Assembly (NCBI GenBank): GCA_017521875.1
Contig: JAFXBH010000055.1
Span: 1 to 9,352, forward strand
Reading direction: 5' to 3'
Origin: Oscillospiraceae bacterium
GTDB lineage: Bacteria; Bacillota; Clostridia; Oscillospirales; Oscillospiraceae
DNA: 9,352 nt
How positions within the stretch are numbered: position 1 is the first letter of the stretch; every line of letters begins with the position of its first letter. A program made the position numbers and the translations under genes. Below are positions 1 through 7,076 of this stretch, one piece after another. The notes beneath the pieces were generated by a model. It searched no databases. It saw only the letters and a list, made by a program, of their open reading frames with translations, and had not been told where the DNA came from.

Positions 1-699
1 GGTGCAAAGCTTCATTTCTGTGCATCCAAGAGTTTGCGACGTGACCAAGAATTCTTCCGTTGCGCCAACTACAAGGACGGCAGAGGAACTTGCAAAATCC
101 ATTATATCCGTGACGTTGTACTTGAAGAGATTGTAAAAGAAGCAATCAGCGGACTTGCGGATTTTGTAAAGTGTCACGAAGCGGTATTTTTGTATATGTT
201 AGCAAAGAAAAACAGCGCAATGCAGAAAGCGGAATATAACCGTATGAAATTGGCGGTGGAGCGTGATGAAAAACGTATTAAGAATATTGACCGCTTGATT
301 AAATCGCTCTATGAGGACAAGGTTCTTGGTGAATTGGAAGATGATCGCTATACCACGCTAATGGCTGAGTACGAAAAGGAACAGCGGGAATTGATCGCTT
401 CGGTTGCGGCAATGCGGAAAACCTTAGAAAGCACCGAACAAAAAGCGGTGGATTTAAGACTTCTGCTTAAAACCCTTAGAGAACTTACCGATGTGAATGA
501 GCTTACGCCCACAATCGTCAATTCGCTTATTGACCGTATCGAAGTTCACAACAACGACAAGTCAAACGGTCATTGTTACGTGAAGGTCGATATTTATTTC
601 TCGGCAGTAGGTATGATTGATATTCCTACCGCAGAGGAAATCCGTGCTATGATAGAGGAAATTAAGAAAGATCCCCAACAATTCCGCTATGTGGCATAA
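1..699 (+). CDS. Large serine recombinase, C-terminal part (5' end outside window)
   Basis: The reading frame is open from base 1 to a TAA at 697-699, so this is the 3' part of a longer gene. The first residues (GAKLHFC, then C about 14 residues later and C 9 after that, in FRCANYKDGRGTCKIHYIR) match the second half of the recombinase zinc beta-ribbon. A long charged coiled-coil follows (roughly codons 60-160 of the visible part), then a DUF4368-like tail (LIDRIEVHNND...VDIYFSAVG). This architecture is typical of the TnpX/Tn4451-type large serine recombinases that excise and integrate clostridial transposons and conjugative elements. The catalytic Ser domain is not visible. An internal TTG at 34 could be taken for a start, but the family homology runs through it. 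In such elements the recombinase is commonly the last gene, so the element probably lies to the left. Function is inferred from family resemblance only. Confidence 0.9.
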   Translation, partial: GAKLHFCASKSLRRDQEFFRCANYKDGRGTCKIHYIRDVVLEEIVKEAISGLADFVKCHEAVFLYMLAKKNSAMQKAEYNRMKLAVERDEKRIKNIDRLIKSLYEDKVLGELEDDRYTTLMAEYEKEQRELIASVAAMRKTLESTEQKAVDLRLLLKTLRELTDVNELTPTIVNSLIDRIEVHNNDKSNGHCYVKVDIYFSAVGMIDIPTAEEIRAMIEEIKKDPQQFRYVA

Positions 700-708
700 A
701 AAGAGGAA

Positions 709-738
709 ACGGTGCAACCCCTCACGGGGTTACACCGT
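709..738. terminator. Hairpin after the recombinase, possible bidirectional terminator
   Basis: Bases 709-721 pair with 726-738 (13 positions, one mismatch at 715/732) around the loop TCAC. It begins 10 bases after the recombinase stop. On the + strand no T-run follows. On the - strand the stem is followed by a T-rich stretch (TTCCTCTTTTT), so it may serve the convergent methyltransferase gene better than the recombinase. It could also be a structural part of the mobile-element end. Confidence 0.6.
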
Positions 739-792
739 ACCTACATAGAGATTACTTCCTTATGGGACTTTCCCAAATACTGACTCCATTTT

Positions 793-1950
793 TTATTTCA
801 CATATTCATCCCATAAAAAGGGATGAATCCCTAATATGTTGCAGATTGTATTATATTCTTCTTTTAATTTTTCAATTCTATTTTTGTTGGTATTATTCTG
901 TTTAATAGCCCTGATCAGTACATTTTTCGGTGTTTCATCCGGATCAATAAGTTCCAAAGCAGTCACATCATAGCCGTTGATCTCCAAAGCCTTGCATCGT
1001 AATGCATCGGTGGCAGCATCAGTAAACTTTTGTTTCAGAATAGAATGATCCAGTAAAAAATCTGTAAAATGTCCGCTGGGTCTCAACTGATGCATCATCT
1101 CGTGGTGACAGCATGGAGTGGAGAGAATAACACGGGAGCCGGAATCGATGCCCTTAGCAAGAACAATATCAGTAGCAATGTCGCATGCGTGAAGAGATAC
1201 TGTTAGGTCTGGTTGCCGTTTAACAGGGAAGTCCCGTATATCTCCGGCAATAAAATGGAGACCTTTATATCCCAATTTTTTCGCCACAGATGTGCAAAAA
1301 TCGATCACATCTGCTTTCAAGTCAACGCAATCCATAGTTACATTTAAACCGCGTAAAATGGCAAAATAGTAGTAGATCGCAAAACTTAGGTAACTCTTAC
1401 CACAGCATAGATCCACAATATACAGATCATCGCCAATGATAATACTGGATTCTACATCAGCAACCAGTTCCAGGAATCGGTTAATTTGTCGGAATTTGGA
1501 TCTTTTTTTATCAAACAACAGGCCATTTTTATCCTGGACACCCAGTTCTACCAGAAAATCAATCGGTTGCTTATCGGATAGAATATACTGTTTTTTTCGG
1601 TTATGTTCCAAATTCACGGGTTGACTGGAGCCCTGTTTTATTTGGTTGATAATGGTAATTTTATTTTTACGGGAGACTTTTACCTCGCAGTTTCCGCTGG
1701 TGGTAATGATATTCAGTTGCTTGTATGTTTCGGGTATAAGTGATGCAATGTATTTAGGAGCATCCATTGCGGCGATATTTTCCTGAGTGGCTTTTCCGTC
1801 CGCATGAAATGTTTCCAGCGCAACATAGAGTTGGCCTTTCATCTCAATTAATCGGCCGGTGGTGCGCAATACATTGTTATTTATACATTTGCTCAAGGTA
1901 AGTTTAGATAATATTTTGTATTTGATTGCATGATCTAAAATATGTTCCAT
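793..1950 (-). CDS. Class I SAM-dependent methyltransferase, Methyltransf_32 family
   Basis: A 385-residue protein. The N-terminal ~170 residues are variable. A Rossmann methyltransferase domain follows: motif I VDLCCGKSYLSF (about 179-190) binds SAM, MDCVDLK (207-212) carries the acidic residue expected to hold the ribose, then GDIRDF (236-241), SLHACDIATD (252-261) and STPCCHHE (277-284). The LHACD and PCCxHE signatures are characteristic of the Methyltransf_32 family, which includes eukaryotic METTL25-like proteins. The substrate in bacteria is not known to me. The C-terminal part (DALRCKALEINGYDVTALELID, then TPKNVLIRA) is also family-typical, so the gene looks complete. Start ATG 1948-1950 follows the Shine-Dalgarno AAGGGA by six bases. 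It is a single-gene unit with its own promoter at 1978-2006. It converges on the recombinase gene, and the mobile-element boundary probably lies just beyond its stop. Confidence 0.88.
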   Translation of the reverse strand: MEHILDHAIKYKILSKLTLSKCINNNVLRTTGRLIEMKGQLYVALETFHADGKATQENIAAMDAPKYIASLIPETYKQLNIITTSGNCEVKVSRKNKITIINQIKQGSSQPVNLEHNRKKQYILSDKQPIDFLVELGVQDKNGLLFDKKRSKFRQINRFLELVADVESSIIIGDDLYIVDLCCGKSYLSFAIYYYFAILRGLNVTMDCVDLKADVIDFCTSVAKKLGYKGLHFIAGDIRDFPVKRQPDLTVSLHACDIATDIVLAKGIDSGSRVILSTPCCHHEMMHQLRPSGHFTDFLLDHSILKQKFTDAATDALRCKALEINGYDVTALELIDPDETPKNVLIRAIKQNNTNKNRIEKLKEEYNTICNILGIHPFLWDEYVK

Positions 1951-1977
1951 AATATATCCCTTATAAGTTTTTATCTT

Positions 1978-2006
1978 ATTATAACACAGGATATTTGGAA
2001 ACGCAA
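1978..2006 (-). promoter_or_regulatory. Sigma-A type promoter of the methyltransferase gene
   Basis: On the - strand there is TTGCGT (2001-2006), a 17-base spacer, then a perfect TATAAT (1978-1983) preceded by TG one base away (extended -10). The weak -35 is compensated by the extended -10. Transcription would start near 1971, giving a leader of about 20 bases that contains the AAGGGA ribosome site. The promoter lies just past the terminator of the transporter operon, so the methyltransferase is an independent unit. Confidence 0.7.
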
Positions 2007-2012
2007 TTATAT

Positions 2013-2045
2013 AAAAATCCCCTGCCTTCGTATGAAGGCAGGGGA
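2013..2045 (-). terminator. Strong intrinsic terminator of the peptide transporter operon
   Basis: A perfect 12-bp stem (2018-2029 with 2034-2045) around a 4-base loop is followed on the - strand by TTTTT (2013-2017) and further A/T. It lies about 40 bases after the stop of the substrate-binding protein gene and marks the end of the operon. Confidence 0.92.
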
Positions 2046-2083
2046 AAGGTTTATGCCTTATTCAACAAGAAGCGTCCAGACAA

Positions 2084-3889
2084 TTAAGCCTTGGGCAGCA
2101 GGTTCTCGTTAACATTCCAGCAAACGTAGTAGGTACCGATCTGACCAGCAATGACGAATTCGTCCTTGTATTCGGTCTTCAGGTTAGCAATTTCGTTGGT
2201 GGGAACGTCGTCGATCAGCAGCCAGTCGCCGTTCTTGAAGTTGGTCAGCATGTTGTTAGCATCATCAGACAGGTAGCACTTGATCTCGTTCATGGTAACC
2301 TTGTCGGCATCATGATAAGCAGCGTTCTTAGTCAGAGTGATAACAGAGTCATGCTCCCAAGCGGAGATGGTGTAAGCACCGTTGCAGATATAGGTAGCGG
2401 GTTCGGTTGCCCAACCTTCGTTCTCAACAACATCCTTACGGACGGGGAAGTAGGTGGGGAATGCCAGCAACTCGTTCCAGTAAGCAACAGAGTTGTTCAG
2501 GGTAACTTCCAGAGTCTTGGCGTCGATAGCCTTAACAGCCAGATCGGTAGCGTTCTCAGTGCCGTAGCCCTTGATAACGTCGAACATGTAGCCGTAGTCA
2601 GCGCCCAGTTCTGCGGAAGCAGCACGCTGCCAAGCGTACTCGAAGTCAGCAGCGGTCAGAGCCTTGCCGTCGGACCACTTCAGGCCGTCCTTCAGGGTGT
2701 AGGTGTAGGTAACGGTGCCGTCGTCGTTAACCTTACCCTCGGGCAGTTCGGTAGCGCAGTCAGCAACAATGCTCAGAGTGCCGTCAGCATTCTGCTGCCA
2801 CTTAGCCAGACCTGCGAACAGGTGAACCAGCATGGTAGCGCCGTCAACTGCGGAGTTCAGAGCGGGATCCAGGGTGTCGGGCTCGGAAGCCAAGCAAACG
2901 GACAGGGAATCGCCCTTGCCGTCGACCTTAGTGTTCTGGAAGTACTTGTAACCCAAGGGGATGGAGTAGAAGCCTTCAACCTTGGAGTTGATCATGTACA
3001 GGTCAGTGTAGTAGTAGACGGGAGTCAGACAGCCGGTGTCCATCAGCATGTCTTCTGCAACGTGCATCATAGCGAAACGCTTTTCGGAATCGGAGCACTT
3101 CTTGATCTCGGAGATCAGAACATCATAGGTCTCAGCCCAGGTGCCCTTTTCAACCTTGATATCCAGACCGAAGGAGGTCAGGTCCAGGCTGTAGATCTTC
3201 AGATCCTTGTGTGCGCCCTTACCAAACTGAACGTCGTTGTTGCCGGAACCGGAGATCCACATATCCAGGAAGCAGATGGGATCAGTGTAGTCAGCAACCC
3301 AACCGTTACGAGCGACAGAGTAGTCGCCGTCCTTACGGGTGTTCAGGAAGGTGTTCCATTCCTGGTTTTCCATAGTCATGGTGATGCCTACGGTAGCCAG
3401 AGCGCTCTGAATGTACTCGCCGATAGCCTTGTGAGCATCAGAGGTGTTGTACAGGTACTTCAGAGTGGGAGCGTTGGTGAACTTGGTGCCGTCGAAGTCA
3501 TAATACTTCTTCAGGATAGTAACAGCCTTGTCGAAGTTGGCCTGGAATTCAGCCTTATCAACGCTGTAGTAGCCCTTGCCACCATTGGAGTTCAGAGCAA
3601 AGTTACCACCGTTGGTGTCAGCCATGCCGTCAGCAACGAAGGTGTTAGCGGGGGTCTGGCCGCCCTGAGCGACAGACTCAACAATGTAGTTACGGTCCAG
3701 GAGCAGGCCCAGAGCGAAACGGATCTCAGCATTAGCAGCCTCGATCTCTTCAGGAGTGGTGGGTTTGACAGTAGCAGTGGTAGCGCCGTTGTTGTTCTCG
3801 CCCTGGTTGGGAGCGGGCTTCTTACCGCCACAAGCGGCCAGGCTCAGAACCATCACAACTGCCAGAAGCAATGCAAACAGTTTCTTCAT
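2084..3889 (-). CDS. Peptide ABC transporter substrate-binding lipoprotein (SBP_bac_5), circularly permuted order
   Basis: A 601-residue lipoprotein that should capture peptides outside the membrane for the four transporter genes upstream. Residues 1-20 are a lipoprotein signal (KK, hydrophobic core, lipobox LAAC with Cys20). A low-complexity linker rich in N, T, P and G follows to about 50. The domain order is abnormal. Residues ~51-321 (EIRFALGLLLDRNYIVE, then QNQ-type region NQEWNTFLNTR, then GFYSIPLGYKYF) resemble the C-terminal half of family-5 binding proteins. Residues ~326-601 (LSVCLASEPDTLDP, then LKDGLKWSDGKALTAADFEYAW, then QIGTYYVCWNVNE) resemble the N-terminal half. The family signature around KWSDG normally sits near residue 100; here it is near 404. 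Both halves look complete, there is no frameshift, and total length is normal for the family. Start ATG 3887-3889 follows AAGAAAGGA. Last gene of the operon. Substrate specificity is not resolved. Confidence 0.93.
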   Translation of the reverse strand: MKKLFALLLAVVMVLSLAACGGKKPAPNQGENNNGATTATVKPTTPEEIEAANAEIRFALGLLLDRNYIVESVAQGGQTPANTFVADGMADTNGGNFALNSNGGKGYYSVDKAEFQANFDKAVTILKKYYDFDGTKFTNAPTLKYLYNTSDAHKAIGEYIQSALATVGITMTMENQEWNTFLNTRKDGDYSVARNGWVADYTDPICFLDMWISGSGNNDVQFGKGAHKDLKIYSLDLTSFGLDIKVEKGTWAETYDVLISEIKKCSDSEKRFAMMHVAEDMLMDTGCLTPVYYYTDLYMINSKVEGFYSIPLGYKYFQNTKVDGKGDSLSVCLASEPDTLDPALNSAVDGATMLVHLFAGLAKWQQNADGTLSIVADCATELPEGKVNDDGTVTYTYTLKDGLKWSDGKALTAADFEYAWQRAASAELGADYGYMFDVIKGYGTENATDLAVKAIDAKTLEVTLNNSVAYWNELLAFPTYFPVRKDVVENEGWATEPATYICNGAYTISAWEHDSVITLTKNAAYHDADKVTMNEIKCYLSDDANNMLTNFKNGDWLLIDDVPTNEIANLKTEYKDEFVIAGQIGTYYVCWNVNENLLPKA

Positions 3890-3949
3890 CTTTTCATTTT
3901 TCCTTTCTTGAAATTTGAGTTGGGAATTCTTTTTCGCATTTTATTCATA

Positions 3950-3980
3950 GCTGTTTTCGGTACGGCACACCAAAATCAGC
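3950..3980 (-). promoter_or_regulatory. Intergenic inverted repeat between ATPase F and binding-protein genes
   Basis: Bases 3950-3961 can pair with 3969-3980 around a 7-base loop: 12 positions with one mismatch (3954/3976) and one G-U wobble when read as - strand RNA. It lies in the 114-base gap between the ATPase F stop and the binding-protein start, the only large gap inside the operon. No T-run follows, so it is not a standard terminator. It may be an mRNA processing or stability element, or a partial attenuator, that sets a different level for the binding protein. The function is inferred from position alone. Confidence 0.45.
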
Positions 3981-4003
3981 GACGAAACATAATTATGCCG
4001 GCC

Positions 4004-4984
4004 TTAGTTAATTTCCTCGGCTCTGTGGCAGGCAACAAAGTGACCGGGAGCAAGTTCCTTCAAATCGGGCATCGCTTCAGCACATGCATCAGTTGCGTAG
4101 GGACATCTGGTGCGGAAGGGACAGCCGGAAGGTGCGTTCAAAGGACTGGGGATATCACCGCCAAGTACAATACGCTGGCTGGCTCTGGCTACCTTAGGAT
4201 CAGGTACAGGCACAGCGGACATCAGACTCTTGGAGTAGGGGTGGAGGGGATGATCGTAAATTTCTTTAGCGTCAGCCAATTCCACCAGTTTACCAAGGTA
4301 CATAACGGCAATACGGTCAGAAATGTGACGAACAACCAGCAGATCGTGAGCAATGAACAGATAAGTCAAATCCATCTCACTTTGCAGTTCATCAAACATA
4401 TTGATAACCTGTGCCTGAATGGAAACGTCCAATGCGGAAACCGGTTCGTCACAGACAACAAATTCGGGGTTGGTAACCAAAGAACGGGCAATGCCGATTC
4501 TCTGACGCTGACCACCGGAAAATTCGTGCGCATAACGGCTAGCGTGTTCGGAGTTCAAGCCGACCTTAGACATCATAGAGAGAATCATTTCCATTCTTTC
4601 TTTCTTATCCGAGTAGGCCTTATGAACATCCAAAGGTTCACCGATAATATCGGAGACTGTCATTCTGGGGTTCAGGGAAGAGTAGGGGTCCTGGAAAACC
4701 ATTGCGGTTTTCTTACGGAACTCGGCAATATCGTTCTTAGAGACGATCTGCTTGCCCTTAAACCAGATTTCACCGGCAGTAGGTTTATACAGGTGCAGAA
4801 TCGTACGGCCAACAGTAGTTTTACCGCAACCGGATTCACCAACAAGGCCCAATGTTTCACCCTTGCGAATAGCAAAGGAAACATCGTCAACAGCCTTCAG
4901 AGGCTTAGAAGAAAACATGCCGGTATTAATGTTAAAGTACTCTTTTAGGTTCTTTACTTCAACAAGATTTTCGATATTATTCAT
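4004..4984 (-). CDS. oppF: Oligopeptide/dipeptide ABC transporter ATPase, OppF/DppF type
   Basis: A 326-residue cytoplasmic ATPase, one of the two motor subunits of the peptide importer. Visible motifs: Walker A GESGCGKT (49-56), Q-loop Q98 in VFQDPYSSLNP, signature FSGGQRQR (155-162), Walker B FVVCDE (175-180), and H-loop His213 in IAHD. The C-terminal oligo/HPY region carries four Cys (288, 294, 301, 319) spaced like the iron-sulfur-type cluster of DppD/DppF subunits. Length is normal for the family and all key residues are present. The ATG overlaps the stop of the upstream reading frame (ATGA, 4981-4984), and an AAGGCGGTG ribosome site lies within that frame's last codons. This suggests translational coupling to the D subunit's C-terminal segment. 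Peptide length preference cannot be told from the sequence, so the opp name is conventional. Confidence 0.94.
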   Translation of the reverse strand: MNNIENLVEVKNLKEYFNINTGMFSSKPLKAVDDVSFAIRKGETLGLVGESGCGKTTVGRTILHLYKPTAGEIWFKGKQIVSKNDIAEFRKKTAMVFQDPYSSLNPRMTVSDIIGEPLDVHKAYSDKKERMEMILSMMSKVGLNSEHASRYAHEFSGGQRQRIGIARSLVTNPEFVVCDEPVSALDVSIQAQVINMFDELQSEMDLTYLFIAHDLLVVRHISDRIAVMYLGKLVELADAKEIYDHPLHPYSKSLMSAVPVPDPKVARASQRIVLGGDIPSPLNAPSGCPFRTRCPYATDACAEAMPDLKELAPGHFVACHRAEEIN

Positions 4985-5211
4985 GCTTCTTCACCGCCTT
5001 CCATAGCGTTTTTAACATTGACCCAGCAGGCAGCCGCATGATTTTCGTTAATTTCCATACGCTGGCAGTTTTGCTTAATACAGATCTTCATAGCAGCATC
5101 ACAGCGGGGTGCAAAGGGGCAGCCTGTAGGCATATTCAGAAGATCGATGGGAGTACCGGAGATGGGCTCCAAACGCTCATCATCATTATTGACGGTAGGA
5201 ATAGAACGCAT
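4981..5211 (-). CDS. C-terminal Cys-rich (oligo_HPY) segment of the OppD/DppD ATPase, separated by an in-frame stop
   Basis: This 76-residue frame (MRSIPTVNNDDERLEPISG...) is the family-typical C-terminal domain of a D-type peptide ATPase. Four Cys (31, 37, 44, 62) are spaced as in the iron-sulfur-type motif. It is in the same frame as the N-terminal part at 5272-5970. The codons between ([12 protein letters not shown], then CHEYTKGL) also read as normal family sequence, so the only lesion is one TGA at 5272-5274. The Met at 5209-5211 is normally internal. AAGGG lies 4 bases before it, so re-initiation is conceivable but unproven. The stop TGA overlaps the oppF start by ATGA. If not translated by readthrough or re-initiation, this is simply the tail of a pseudogene spanning 4981-5970. 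Confidence 0.7.
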   Translation of the reverse strand: MRSIPTVNNDDERLEPISGTPIDLLNMPTGCPFAPRCDAAMKICIKQNCQRMEINENHAAACWVNVKNAMEGGEEA

Positions 5212-5271
5212 AAGGCCCTTGGTATATTCATGGCAGGGATTGTAGAAAATTTCGTCTGCAGTTCCTTGCTC

Positions 5272-5970
5272 TCAAATAGAACCGGCATACATAACGATAA
5301 CTTCGTCACACATCTGCGCTACAACACCCAAGTCATGGGTGATCATGATGATTGCCATGCCCAGTTCTTTCTGCAGACTCTGCATTAATTCCAGAATCTG
5401 TGCCTGGATAGTTACGTCCAGAGCAGTAGTGGGCTCGTCAGCGATCAAAATATCGGGTTCGCAGGCCAAAGCCATTGCAATCATAACTCTCTGACGCATA
5501 CCGCCGGAGAATTCGAAGGGATACTGTTTCATGCGCTTTTCCGGCTCGTTCACATTAACAAGACGGAGCATTTCAACAGCACGATCCCAAGCCTCCTTCT
5601 TATTACGGGGAGTATGAAGCATAATGGCTTCCATCAACTGATGGCCAATGGTATAGGTGGGATTTAGAGAGGTCATAGGATCCTGGAAAATAATGGAGAT
5701 CTTGTTGCCGCGTACGGTTTTCATAACCTTTTCACCGGCATCAACCAACTCCTGACCGTCCAGTTTAACAGAACCGGATACGATCTTACCATTTTTCTCA
5801 AGGATCTGCATTATAGAATATGCAGTAACGGATTTTCCGGAACCGGATTCGCCTACAATACCCAAGACTTTACCGCGTTCCAGGTTAAAGGATACGCCGT
5901 TAACCGCATTAACAGTACCTGCAGGGGTTGTAAAGGCCGTGTGCAGATCACGCACTTCAAGTAATGCCAT
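5272..5970 (-). CDS. oppD: Peptide ABC transporter ATPase, OppD/DppD type, truncated by in-frame TGA
   Basis: A 232-residue product holding the complete nucleotide-binding core: Walker A GESGSGKS (40-47), Q-loop Q96 in [12 protein letters not shown], signature FSGGMRQR (154-161), Walker B DILIADEP (173-180), and H-loop His212 in ITHD. It stops at TGA right after VIVMYAGSI, where homologues continue with a short hydrophobic residue and EQG. Family members are about 320-330 residues, and the uninterrupted frame 4981-5970 would give exactly 330 codons. The C-terminal Cys-rich domain is therefore cut off, although its sequence is intact downstream. The start ATG 5968-5970 has AAAGGA about 12 bases upstream, and the gap to the preceding permease stop is 20 bases. 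Other genes here use TGG for Trp and one ends in TGA, so a reassigned code is not supported. The possibilities are a nonsense mutation (pseudogene), readthrough, or a sequencing error. Confidence 0.85.
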   Translation of the reverse strand: MALLEVRDLHTAFTTPAGTVNAVNGVSFNLERGKVLGIVGESGSGKSVTAYSIMQILEKNGKIVSGSVKLDGQELVDAGEKVMKTVRGNKISIIFQDPMTSLNPTYTIGHQLMEAIMLHTPRNKKEAWDRAVEMLRLVNVNEPEKRMKQYPFEFSGGMRQRVMIAMALACEPDILIADEPTTALDVTIQAQILELMQSLQKELGMAIIMITHDLGVVAQMCDEVIVMYAGSI

Positions 5971-5990
5971 AACTTAACGTTTTCCTTTCA

Positions 5991-7064
5991 TTAATTCTTG
6001 AGCTTGGGATCGAATGCATCGCGAAGACCATCACCGAACAGATTCAAAGAAAGAACGATCAGGCTAATCACGATTGCAGGGATCACAAGACGGTAGGGAT
6101 AAGAGGTGATGCCGTTTAATGCATCGGATGCGAGAGAGCCGAGGGAGGGCATAGGTGCATTAACACCAAGACCGAGGAAAGAAAGATAACTCTCGGTGAA
6201 AATGGCGCTGGGAATCTGCAGAGCGGTGGAGATGATCACAACACTGATACAGTTAGGAATCAGGTGCTTTGTGATGATCCAACGGGGCTTTGCACCAGCG
6301 GATTTAGCAGCGAGAACATATTCCTGTTCACGAAGAGAAAGAATTTGACCACGAATCAGACGGGACATGGAAACCCAGTACAATAGTGCAAACACAAGGA
6401 ACAGGGAAATCATATTGCCGCCCAATTTTGCAAGAATTGTGCCATCAATAGCGTCGCCCAAGGCAACCTTCATAACAGATGCCAGCAGAATAACCATCAA
6501 TGTATCAGGCAGAGAGTAAATGATATCAACGATTCTCATGATGACGATGTCAACCTTGCCGCCAATATAGCCAGCAATGGAACCGATGGTCATACCGATA
6601 ATTAAGACAATGATACTTGCAAAGAAGCCAACAGCCAAGGAGATTCTTGCGCCGTAAACCACACGGATAAAATAGTCACGACCTTGAGAGTCGATACCGA
6701 AAATATGGGGGAATACAGAGTATCCTTCTTCCAGCCACTGTTGCTCGGTAGTGCCATAGGTGAAGGGAGCCAGATTATTAAAGGAAGGATCCACGGGACG
6801 ACCCGGAGTCACACCCAACATCTGATCGTAGGAGTAAGGCCAGAACATAGGCAGGAAAATTGAAGTGAGAGTAATCAGGATAACAATAATGAAACTGGCA
6901 GTAGCAATCTTGTTCTTCAGCAAGCGTTTAACGCCGTCTTTGAAAAAGGTGCTGGACGGACGCATCTGCACCATATATGCCTTGTCTTCGCCTGTGGCAG
7001 GAATGAAGTCATCCACATCCACATGCATGGTAGGCATAGGGAAGGGGTATTTCTTAAATTTCAT
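5991..7064 (-). CDS. oppC: Peptide ABC transporter permease, OppC/DppC type
   Basis: A 357-residue inner-membrane permease, one half of the translocation channel. An OppC_N-like cytoplasmic N-terminus (about 1-50) precedes the first membrane segment (IATASFIIVILITLTSIFLP). An external loop with the FGIDSQGRDYFIRVVYGAR motif (typical FGTDxxGRDxxSRxxYGAR) comes next, then the BPD_transp_1 domain with several membrane segments. The EAA coupling motif (YVLAAKSAGAKPRWIITKH) contacts the ATPase. The end LNLFGDGLRDAFDPKLKN is family-typical, so the gene is complete. It is slightly longer than the usual ~300 residues because of the N-terminal extension and a loop insertion before FGIDSQ. The start is fixed by a perfect AAGGAGG seven bases ahead of ATG 7062-7064. 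This ribosome site overlaps the stop of the B permease, with a gap of only 12 bases. Confidence 0.95.
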   Translation of the reverse strand: MKFKKYPFPMPTMHVDVDDFIPATGEDKAYMVQMRPSSTFFKDGVKRLLKNKIATASFIIVILITLTSIFLPMFWPYSYDQMLGVTPGRPVDPSFNNLAPFTYGTTEQQWLEEGYSVFPHIFGIDSQGRDYFIRVVYGARISLAVGFFASIIVLIIGMTIGSIAGYIGGKVDIVIMRIVDIIYSLPDTLMVILLASVMKVALGDAIDGTILAKLGGNMISLFLVFALLYWVSMSRLIRGQILSLREQEYVLAAKSAGAKPRWIITKHLIPNCISVVIISTALQIPSAIFTESYLSFLGLGVNAPMPSLGSLASDALNGITSYPYRLVIPAIVISLIVLSLNLFGDGLRDAFDPKLKN

Positions 7065-7076
7065 GGATGCGCCTCC

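Noticed and set aside
2051..2083. Ten in-frame codons after the binding-protein stop ending in LLNKA, similar to the protein's own LLPKA end
   Set aside because: The match is only about five codons at roughly 12 of 18 bases. It could be a duplication scar from the permutation, but it is too short to distinguish from chance.
3886..3897. Tiny ATG-AAA-AGA-TGA frame overlapping the binding-protein start by ATGA
   Set aside because: Its ATG lies only three bases after AGGA, too close for good initiation, while the true start has a workable spacing. It is most likely a chance product of the A-rich leader.
2312..4948. 878-codon open frame on the + strand, antisense to the binding protein and ATPase F and running through the gap between them
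   Set aside because: It is a shadow of codon-biased genes that lack the codons giving stops on the opposite strand. Its product is a low-complexity-looking mix of V, G, S, Q and N with no domain, and it has no promoter or convincing ribosome site. The - strand genes have clear family motifs.
5272..5274. Reassigned genetic code (TGA as a sense codon)
   Set aside because: TGA ends the frame at 4981-4983 at an ATGA overlap with the next gene, and Trp is encoded by TGG in the clear genes.
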